Below are positions 23,318 through 29,766 of a stretch of DNA of 29,766 nucleotides, piece after piece (positions within the stretch are counted from its first letter, which is position 1; every line of letters begins with the position of its first letter). The DNA is from Candidatus Schekmanbacteria bacterium RIFCSPLOWO2_02_FULL_38_14 (lineage in GTDB: Bacteria > Schekmanbacteria > GWA2-38-11): positions 1 through 29,766 of the forward strand of contig MGDH01000020.1 of assembly GCA_001790855.1 (NCBI GenBank), in the 5' to 3' direction. Position numbers and translations under genes: made by a program. The notes under the pieces are model-generated. The model saw nothing but the letters and a program-made list of their open reading frames with translations, made no database searches and was not told where the DNA came from.

Positions 23318-25744
23318 TCAGGTGTAAAGGATGGCGGGTTCCTGTTTCTGGTTTTCTATTTCAGTTTCTTTTTCAAGGGCGATTTTAACTGCCTCATCAA
23401 TTCTGGATATAAAATGGTACTGCATGTCATTTTTAATATTCTCAGGAACATCTTCTAAATCCTTTTCATTGTTTTTCGGAAGAATGATTCTTTTGATTCC
23501 TGCTCTTCTTGCAGCCAAGACCTTCTCTTTTATCCCTCCAACCGGAAGCACCATTCCACGCAGTGTTATTTCTCCTGTCATGGCAATATCACTCCTGACT
23601 CTTTTTTCTGTAAGCAAGGAAAGAAGGGCTGTGAAAATAGTGATTCCTGCTGAAGGACCATCTTTTGGAATTGCCCCTGCAGGAACATGTACATGAATAT
23701 CGCTTTTTTCATAGAAATTTTCAGGTATATTAAACTCTTTTGCCTGAGATCTGACATATGTTAAGGCAGCCTGGGCTGATTCCTTCATAACATCCCCAAG
23801 CTGGCCTGTCAGTGTGAGATTTCCTTTGCCGTTCATCCTTGAAGCTTCGACAAATATTATATCTCCACCGGTTGAGGTCCATGCAAGACCAGTTGCAATA
23901 CCAGCCCTTGAAAGTCTTTCTGCAATTTCTGAGAAGAATTTTTTTGGACCAAGATATTTTGATAAAATATCAACATCTATTTCAGCTTTCTCAATTTTAC
24001 CTTCGGCAACGTCTGTTGCCACTTTTCTGCAGATTGTTGCAATCTCTCTTTCAAGGTTCCTCAATCCTGCTTCTCTAGTATAATCTCTGATAATTGCTCT
24101 CAGTGCATTATCGCTGAAACCAAGATTTTCTGTTTTTAAGCCGTGCTCTTCTATCTGTTTTGGAATTATATGTTTTTTTGTTATCATAAGCTTTTCTTCT
24201 TCTGTATATCCAGGAATGTCAAGAACTTCCATCCGGTCAAGAAGGACTTTCGGGATTGATTCCAGCACGTTTGCAGTGACTATGAACATTACCCTTGAAA
24301 GGTCAAAGGGAACATTCAGGTAATGGTCAGAAAATGAAAAATTTTGCTCCGGATCCAAAACCTCAAGAAGTGCTGAAGACGGGTCACCTCTGAAATCAGA
24401 GCCGAGTTTATCAATCTCATCAAGCATAAAAACAGGATTTTTTGAAGCAGCCCTCTTTATCCCCTGAATTATTCTTCCCGGCAGAGCTCCAACATAGGTT
24501 CTTCTGTGCCCTCTTATTTCTGCCTCATCTCTTACACCCCCTAAAGATATCCTTACAAATTTTCTGCCAAGAGCTTTTGCAATTGATTTTCCAAGCGAGG
24601 TCTTACCAACCCCGGGAGGACCTGCAAAGCAAAGGATAGGTCCTTTCTTATCAGGTTTCAATTTTCTTACAGCCAGATATTCAATTGTTCTTTTTTTGAC
24701 TTTATCAAGATTATAATGGTCTTCATCAAGTACGTCTCTGACATTTTTTAAGTCCATATTATCTTCACTGTGAAAAATCCATGGCAATTCTACAAGCCAG
24801 TCAAGATAGGTTCTTGATACTGTATATTCTGCTGATGAAGGGTGTATTTTTGATAGCCGGTTTAGTTCCTTCATTGTCTCCTCTTCCACTTCCTTAGGCA
24901 TCCCGGAGTTTTTTATCTTCTCCCTTAAATCCTTTATTTCTCCAGTGTCATCACCGTCCTCGCCTAATTCTTTTTTTATGGCTTTAAGCTGTTCTCTTAA
25001 ATAAAATTCACGCTGAGCCTTTGTAACGTTTCCGACAACATCAGAATGAATTTTATCTGCCATTTCAAGCGCCTGAAGTTCTTTATTAAGAAAAACTGAA
25101 ACTCTTTTTAGCCTCTGTTTTACTTCCAGAGTCTCAAGAAGTCCCTGTTTTTCTTCAATTGAAATGTTCAGATTTGAAGCTATCAAATCAGCTAATTTTC
25201 CAGCCTCGCTAATATTCTCAATAATAAGGGTCAATTCATTTGGCAAAGTTTTTGATAAACTTATGGCTTTTTTTGCCATATCTTTTAAATTTATCAAAAG
25301 GGCTTCAGTTTCAATATCCTTGCTCAGCTGGTCTTCCAAAACTTCAATTCTTGCTGAATAATAAGGTTCAATTCTCACAAATTCTTTTACTCTTATTCTT
25401 GTCAATCCCTGTACTATTACACTGAGGCTGCTGGCACTTAGATTTGAGGTTTTTATTATAGTCCCGACAGTTCCGATAGTGTACATGTTCTCTTCTTCGG
25501 GGTCTTCAATTCTGCCGTCTTTTTGAGCTACAACCACAAGCATCTTTTGTGATGCGATTGCTTCTTTTACCAATTTAACAGATTTTTCCCTGCCAACTAC
25601 CAGCGGCATAACAGTGTTTGGAAACATTACTGAGTTTCTGAGAGGTAACAGTGGTAATTCTTTGGGAATAAGAGAGTTTCCTTTATTCCCATTTTTCTGT
25701 TCATTAATTTTGTTTTTGAATATAGAAAACTTTAGCTTTTTCAT
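23318..25744 (-). CDS. lon: ATP-dependent Lon protease
   Basis: Full-length LonA of 808 residues: N-terminal substrate-binding domain (PLLPLRNSVMFPNTVMPLVV), AAA+ module with Walker A GPPGVGKT (375-382) and Walker B FMLDEID (439-445), and a C-terminal protease domain. The catalytic dyad is S698 in PKDGPSAG and K741 in GGIKEKVLAA, 43 residues apart as in E. coli. It degrades misfolded and regulatory proteins in the cytosol. The first ~25 residues (KNKINEQKNGNKGN) form an extra Lys/Asn-rich tail ahead of the usual start. It lies one base after the rpoZ stop. No heat-shock-type promoter is apparent directly upstream. Confidence 0.97.
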   Translation of the reverse strand: MKKLKFSIFKNKINEQKNGNKGNSLIPKELPLLPLRNSVMFPNTVMPLVVGREKSVKLVKEAIASQKMLVVVAQKDGRIEDPEEENMYTIGTVGTIIKTSNLSASSLSVIVQGLTRIRVKEFVRIEPYYSARIEVLEDQLSKDIETEALLINLKDMAKKAISLSKTLPNELTLIIENISEAGKLADLIASNLNISIEEKQGLLETLEVKQRLKRVSVFLNKELQALEMADKIHSDVVGNVTKAQREFYLREQLKAIKKELGEDGDDTGEIKDLREKIKNSGMPKEVEEETMKELNRLSKIHPSSAEYTVSRTYLDWLVELPWIFHSEDNMDLKNVRDVLDEDHYNLDKVKKRTIEYLAVRKLKPDKKGPILCFAGPPGVGKTSLGKSIAKALGRKFVRISLGGVRDEAEIRGHRRTYVGALPGRIIQGIKRAASKNPVFMLDEIDKLGSDFRGDPSSALLEVLDPEQNFSFSDHYLNVPFDLSRVMFIVTANVLESIPKVLLDRMEVLDIPGYTEEEKLMITKKHIIPKQIEEHGLKTENLGFSDNALRAIIRDYTREAGLRNLEREIATICRKVATDVAEGKIEKAEIDVDILSKYLGPKKFFSEIAERLSRAGIATGLAWTSTGGDIIFVEASRMNGKGNLTLTGQLGDVMKESAQAALTYVRSQAKEFNIPENFYEKSDIHVHVPAGAIPKDGPSAGITIFTALLSLLTEKRVRSDIAMTGEITLRGMVLPVGGIKEKVLAARRAGIKRIILPKNNEKDLEDVPENIKNDMQYHFISRIDEAVKIALEKETEIENQKQEPAILYT

Positions 25745-25745
25745 A

Positions 25746-25952
25746 CTAATCTTCGTTTTCGTCAGTTTCTACACTGGCTTTTCCCTCTGCTATTTCTTCA
25801 AGCGCTATTATTGTTGGTTTACTTCTTTTGGTTTCAACTAGCGGTTCAAAGCCTGCCCCAAGCTGGCGTGCCCTTCTTGCAGCAAGGACAACAAGAAGGT
25901 ATCTATTTTTGATCTTCTCTATACTTTTTTCAACTATTATATCCATATCCAT
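25746..25952 (-). CDS. rpoZ: RNA polymerase omega subunit
   Basis: Protein of 68 residues, in the normal omega range. NRYLLVVLAARRARQLGAG matches the conserved helix that clamps the beta' C-terminus, and KPTIIALEEIAEGK is the usual downstream segment. Omega helps assemble core polymerase and forms part of a ppGpp site in proteobacteria. The acidic tail (SVETDENED) is common. GGAGG stands about 11 bases before the first ATG (25952); the second in-frame ATG at 25946 is an alternative. It precedes lon by one base; elsewhere rpoZ more often follows gmk. Confidence 0.92.
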   Translation of the reverse strand: MDMDIIVEKSIEKIKNRYLLVVLAARRARQLGAGFEPLVETKRSKPTIIALEEIAEGKASVETDENED

Positions 25953-26154
25953 TTGCCGTGCTTCCTCCTTTTTTAAAAATTGCAGGTATAATTTTAAGTC
26001 AAGTATTTAATAATAACCTTATTCCTTATAATTTCAACAAAAAATATTGTCTTAAGCATTTTGTTTTTACCATTACTATAAATATCTCTTTATGGAAAGA
26101 TTACTTTTTTGTAAAATAAATTCAAGCATAAGCCTTGTCAGCTTAAGTCTTTTC

Positions 26155-26184
26155 TTGACCTTTTGTTTTTAAAAATCGTATAAA
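26155..26184 (+). promoter_or_regulatory. Promoter for the gamma-carbonic anhydrase-like gene
   Basis: TTGACC (26155-26160), an 18-bp spacer and TATAAA (26179-26184), with a predicted start near 26191, about 31 nt before the ATG. The rest of the 269-bp gap to rpoZ shows nothing else that I can support; the rpoZ promoter is not clear. Confidence 0.55.
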
Positions 26185-26221
26185 AGTCCATATTTTAATT
26201 CAGCCAGTTAATTGATAGCAA

Positions 26222-26728
26222 ATGATAATCAAATATAAAGATATTGAACCTGTAATACACCCAAGCGTTTTTATTGCAGGTTCAGCTAATATCATTGGAA
26301 AGGTTAAAATAGACGAGTTTTCAAGCCTGTGGTTTCAGACAGTAACAAGAGGGGATGTGAATTTCATATCTATTGGTAAAAGCACAAATATACAGGATGG
26401 GGCAATGCTACATGTTACCACAGACAAGTATCCTTTAATTATTGGAGATTATGTGACAGTTGGGCACGGGGCAATGCTACACGGTTGTACAATCGGGGAC
26501 TGCTGTCTTATAGGAATGGGTGCAATCGTCCTTGATGATGTGAGAATTGGAGATGGCTGCATTATTGGTGCAGGTTCAGTTGTTCCTGAACATTCAGTAA
26601 TTGAACCTGAAACCCTTGTTCTTGGAATTCCGGCAAAGCCAAAAAGAAAGATAAGTAAAAAAGAAATAGAGGAAATAAAAGTTTCTGCTATCAACTATGT
26701 TGAGCTTGCAAAAAAGTATAAAAGATAA
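26222..26728 (+). CDS. Gamma-carbonic anhydrase family protein (left-handed beta-helix; YrdA/PaaY type)
   Basis: Protein of 168 residues made of hexapeptide repeats (IGDYVTVGHGAMLHG, IGMGAIVLDDVRIGDG) with a C-terminal helix. The three metal-binding histidines of the gamma class are present at H64, H82 and H87. R43, D45 and Q58 (VTRGDVN, NIQDG) match the structural residues. Members hydrate CO2 or act on CoA thioesters (PaaY). The acidic proton-shuttle loop of archaeal Cam is absent, as is usual for the short bacterial class, so activity is likely but unproven. It may be transcribed together with the next gene, 34 bases downstream. Confidence 0.88.
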   Translation: MIIKYKDIEPVIHPSVFIAGSANIIGKVKIDEFSSLWFQTVTRGDVNFISIGKSTNIQDGAMLHVTTDKYPLIIGDYVTVGHGAMLHGCTIGDCCLIGMGAIVLDDVRIGDGCIIGAGSVVPEHSVIEPETLVLGIPAKPKRKISKKEIEEIKVSAINYVELAKKYKR

Positions 26729-26762
26729 CAGCCGGTAAAATAAAATTACAGGAGGAATAAAA

Positions 26763-27236
26763 ATGGCGAATAAGACTCCTTTTGTAGAGAAACAAAGGGA
26801 TATACTGCTTGAAAGATTTGGATTAGCACTGCCTGATCTATATGAAAATTTAAAGGTTGTCTGCGGCAAGAATGAAGGTGAAAGGATTTTTAAGGCTATT
26901 GCTGAAGAAAAATTTAAAAAGAATTTACTGCCAAAAATAAAGGGGATTGACATTAACGTTCTTATGAACAGGGAAGAGGGTTTGTCATCACCTTTTGACT
27001 GGAAACTTAAGATTGAAGAAAAAACAGAAAATGGGGAAAAGGTCTGGTATGAAACCCTTTGGAATTGCCCGCATTTAAAAGCTACACAAAAACATAATTT
27101 ACCTTCTCCCTGTGAACCTGTCTGCTATACTGACTTCTGGCTCTTAGAGAAGTATGGAATCCTAAAGGCTAAACTAGTTTCTCACATTCTTGAGGGCGCA
27201 GAGGGTTGCTGTTTCAGGGTTATGAAGGTAAAATAA
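26763..27236 (+). CDS. Cys-rich protein resembling L-2-amino-thiazoline-4-carboxylate hydrolase family
   Basis: Protein of 157 residues behind an ideal AGGAGG site. The first 70 residues are helical. The second half shows WNCPHLKATQ (C102, H104), PSPCEPVCYTDF (C117, C121, D124) and EGAEGCCFRV (C149, C150). This order, CP-x-n-C-x3-C-x2-D-x-n-EG-x-n-CxFR, matches my recollection of the ATC_hydrolase/DUF6125-like families, whose founding member opens a thiazoline ring to make cysteine precursors. Most relatives in anaerobes lack a tested role, and the Cys/His set could instead bind a metal or cluster. The partner gene is the carbonic-anhydrase-like protein upstream. Confidence 0.55.
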   Translation: MANKTPFVEKQRDILLERFGLALPDLYENLKVVCGKNEGERIFKAIAEEKFKKNLLPKIKGIDINVLMNREEGLSSPFDWKLKIEEKTENGEKVWYETLWNCPHLKATQKHNLPSPCEPVCYTDFWLLEKYGILKAKLVSHILEGAEGCCFRVMKVK

Positions 27237-27324
27237 AATAGGCTATTATATATTTCTCAGTGTATTGGTTTATTAGCAATTTTCCTACACTATTCTTCTG
27301 CAATGAGAAAATGGTGATGATAAG

Positions 27325-29592
27325 ATGAATGACAAAAAGAAGTGTATACTTTTACTACTTATTTTTATTTTTAGCTTCCTTGCCGTAAGGCTCCAGATAT
27401 TAACATCTAGAATCTTCCTGACTCAATGGGAAGAATTATACTCTGGCACAATTACAAGAGAGATTTTAAAAGGGCTTAAGATGCCGCTTTTTGATTACCA
27501 ACCTAAGCCCTTTCTCGGAGGACCTTTAATCTACGGAATAATAGGAGTCCCTTTTTTTAAACTCTTTGGAGACTCATATTTTTCTCTTAAATTAATTGGA
27601 CTTACCTTCTCTCTGGGAAGCCTCATTATTTGCTTTATCTTAATAAATAAACATTTCGGGCTTAAAGCAGCAACCCTTACCTCTCTGCTTTTTATCTTTT
27701 CTCCTCCACTTTATACTGAGACAACCCTTACAAGTTGGGGTAGTCACTTAGATTCAATTTTTTTCTCTCTTCTCACAATTCTTACTTTCTTTCAGATATT
27801 TTTCAAAAGACAAGAAGATCCATCTAAAGATAAGGAATACAACTTTTTTAGCCTATTTTTCTTTGGTTTAATATCGGGGTTTTCCATATATTTTTCATAT
27901 ATGTGCTTTTATTCTTTTCTGACATGCCTCTTCTTCTGGTACATCTTTGATAAGAAGTTTTTCCTTAGAAAGTATTTCCTAATATATTGCTCATCCATTC
28001 TGATAGGATTTAGTCCATGGCTATATTACAACATAACTCATTCATTCAGGGGTATAGATATAATTGCAAAACAAGGGATTGAGGGAACTGTAAATAGAAT
28101 AGACTTTTTTGCTAAATTAATAAGATATTTTTCATTCGATCTCTCTTACATTCTAAATTTTCCACAAATTAAAATACCTGGCATCCCCAATTTTCGTTAT
28201 TTTTATTACTTGATCCTGTTAATGTCATTATTTTTTGTAACATGGGAAAGCAAAGATACCTTTAAGAAGATTTTTAAAACCTTAGTCTCTGTCCAAAAAA
28301 AACACCGAATTTCTTCTGTAGAAATATGTAAGGAAAGTTTTTTTATCGTAGCATTTATTCTTTTTACTTTGATATATCTTTTCTCTGGATTTGAAACCCT
28401 GTTAGCTGATATTGACCCATTAGTAGGCCATAGATACATAATCCCTCTTTTCCCAATCTTTTTCATAATCATAGCTCTTTTTATTTCAAAATTAACAGAT
28501 AATAAAAAAACAATTAAGAAAATTTTTGGTTATGGAATACTAATTATATTACTCATCTTAGGTGCATTCAGCAATAGCAGGATTGGCTATCGCGAAGGTA
28601 TGACCTATTTCGATTTAGACGGCTTTTCATATACCACCCTTGCTTTACATACCTACTACAGGTTTGGAAATGACTTCAAAAAATATGTAGAGCAAGGGGA
28701 AAAAATGGATCCGGACTACAAACATTTTTATTATCTTGGATTAGGAAAAATTGTTAATGGAAGAGGGCTTGTGTGGGAAAAAGGTTTTGAAGAATATAAG
28801 ATTTTTGAAAAATGGATAAGTAAGATTGATATCATATATCAATCTTATTATTATGAAGGGATAGGTTTTGGTGTTGGAGAAGATATAGTTTACAATCAAT
28901 ATAAAAAACCTTTTTTTGCTTTAAATAAAATCCCTGGAAAAAAACGATATTATGCATATTTAGGGGTAGTACGTCTATTGGAGGAAAAAAAACTACCTAA
29001 AACAAATATATATGAATTAATAAAAGTAATTGATAGAAAATATAGGAAGTTTTTTTATCCTATATGGGGAAAGGAAGTTCTGGAAAAAAGTGCAGACTTT
29101 GAAAAAACTATTGCTTTTGTAGAGGGTTTGGAAAAAGAGGAAAAGGAAGGAGTTTACAAAGGGTTAGGAATTAAACTTTTTAGTAGATCAGATTTTGACA
29201 TAAATAGATTTACTAAAATAATAGAGCCCTTCCCAAAGAATTCCAGAGGTTTCCTCTACGAAAGTGCAGGAGAGGAAGTTGGTTTTTTAAACAAAAACCA
29301 TATTAGCAGGATTCAGGATATTATACATTCCCTTTCTGAATCTGAGAAGCAGTCAGTCTACAAGGGAATTGGAAGATTTGCTGCAGAAAGATATGGTTTC
29401 AGCTTTAAAAAATATTCTGATTATATTCAAGAAATAGCCCCTCGCTACAGAGTTTACTGTTATGAAGGAATAGGAGCTCAAATTGCTCTAAGATTTGGAG
29501 GCAATCCTGAAGCAGCTAATTTGATAATAAATGAATTGCCGGTAAATATTAGACCTTCTATTGAAAGAGGGTTTGCAGAAGAATTAACATAA
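27325..29592 (+). CDS. GT-C-like membrane protein with nine C-terminal ~34-residue repeats
   Basis: Protein of 755 residues. Residues 1-425 hold about ten membrane helices. The first external loop reads TQWEELYSGTITREI, an acidic pair where PMT-type enzymes have D-E, and then PKPFLGGPLIYG, so it is probably a GT-C relative. From about residue 465 to the end runs a soluble array built on Y-Y-x-G-x-G. Its key position falls at residues 472, 512, 547, 580, 613, 647, 681, 715 and 749, spacings 40, 35, 33, 33, 34, 34, 34 and 34. The period equals that of TPRs, but the TPR consensus is weak. By analogy with the Tmtc-like protein at 8929, the tail may bind an acceptor protein outside the membrane. 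No Shine-Dalgarno site is clear beyond GGTGAT. Confidence 0.75.
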   Translation: MNDKKKCILLLLIFIFSFLAVRLQILTSRIFLTQWEELYSGTITREILKGLKMPLFDYQPKPFLGGPLIYGIIGVPFFKLFGDSYFSLKLIGLTFSLGSLIICFILINKHFGLKAATLTSLLFIFSPPLYTETTLTSWGSHLDSIFFSLLTILTFFQIFFKRQEDPSKDKEYNFFSLFFFGLISGFSIYFSYMCFYSFLTCLFFWYIFDKKFFLRKYFLIYCSSILIGFSPWLYYNITHSFRGIDIIAKQGIEGTVNRIDFFAKLIRYFSFDLSYILNFPQIKIPGIPNFRYFYYLILLMSLFFVTWESKDTFKKIFKTLVSVQKKHRISSVEICKESFFIVAFILFTLIYLFSGFETLLADIDPLVGHRYIIPLFPIFFIIIALFISKLTDNKKTIKKIFGYGILIILLILGAFSNSRIGYREGMTYFDLDGFSYTTLALHTYYRFGNDFKKYVEQGEKMDPDYKHFYYLGLGKIVNGRGLVWEKGFEEYKIFEKWISKIDIIYQSYYYEGIGFGVGEDIVYNQYKKPFFALNKIPGKKRYYAYLGVVRLLEEKKLPKTNIYELIKVIDRKYRKFFYPIWGKEVLEKSADFEKTIAFVEGLEKEEKEGVYKGLGIKLFSRSDFDINRFTKIIEPFPKNSRGFLYESAGEEVGFLNKNHISRIQDIIHSLSESEKQSVYKGIGRFAAERYGFSFKKYSDYIQEIAPRYRVYCYEGIGAQIALRFGGNPEAANLIINELPVNIRPSIERGFAEELT

Positions 29593-29699
29593 ACACGTTT
29601 AATGCCATTCTCTTGGACACTTGAATATTCTCTCCTTTCATATTCTATTAAAATATATTAATTTTTCTGAGGATTTTCTGCTGACGCTTTTGTGTTAAG

Positions 29700-29727
29700 T
29701 TGACAAAACCTCAAGATAAAATAAAAT
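29700..29727 (+). promoter_or_regulatory. Candidate promoter reading out of the right edge
   Basis: TTGACA (29700-29705), a 16-bp spacer and TAAAAT (29722-29727). It lies in the 174-bp AT-rich stretch after the last gene and would serve a plus-strand gene beyond the window. Confidence 0.45.
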
Positions 29728-29766
29728 TATTGAGTTAATTAGATATTAATAATAATATAATGTTTA

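Overview
The window is about 30 kb of AT-rich bacterial chromosome, densely coding and read with the standard bacterial code. It looks like an uncultured, probably anaerobic, Gram-negative bacterium of a deltaproteobacteria-like or neighbouring candidate phylum. The pointers are 4Fe-4S proteins, radical SAM and GH57 (DUF3536) enzymes, an aconitase-type LeuCD pair of the 417/166-residue class, several GT-C membrane glycosyltransferases, and palindromic or 7-bp dispersed repeats scattered between and inside genes. The lineage is inference; no rRNA, tRNA, CRISPR array or phage is visible.

Layout. (1) 1-4589: a GT-C glycosyltransferase runs off the left edge on the minus strand. A 480-bp internally deleted insertion sequence follows, then a plus-strand pair of a WecA-like sugar-phosphate transferase and a GT4 glycosyltransferase. 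(2) 4590-5320: a scar region with the 3' end of an IS1182-like transposase and an antitoxin gene whose coupled toxin is cut to eight codons. (3) 5317-6646: a two-gene 4Fe-4S operon behind a near-consensus promoter whose start point is covered by a perfect inverted repeat. (4) 7038-8804: leuC-leuD-like dehydratase subunits, divergent from (5) a Tmtc-like membrane protein with TPRs (8929-10959). (6) 16128-10986, minus strand: an operon of cNMP-binding protein, AI-2E-type permease, radical SAM protein and GT-C glycosyltransferase. (7) 16256-17209: a PgeF/YfiH protein carrying an in-frame repeat, then a cluster of dispersed repeats with a small gene remnant. (8) A GH57/DUF3536 protein, a flippase-like LPG-synthase-TM protein and a lipoprotein-like protein. 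(9) 25952-22104, minus strand: rpoZ-lon-GT4 operon. (10) A gamma-carbonic anhydrase-like protein, a Cys-rich ATC-hydrolase-like protein and a 755-residue GT-C-like membrane protein ending in nine ~34-residue repeats.

The common theme is envelope glycan synthesis: a polyprenyl-phosphate priming transferase, two cytosolic GT4 enzymes, four polytopic GT-C or GT-C-like proteins (two with helical-repeat tails), and a candidate lipid or flippase protein. Housekeeping genes (rpoZ, lon, pgeF, leuCD) lie between them. The least explained items are the 34-residue repeat array at the right end, the operator-controlled 4Fe-4S operon, and the dispersed palindromes that have become protein sequence in two unrelated genes.
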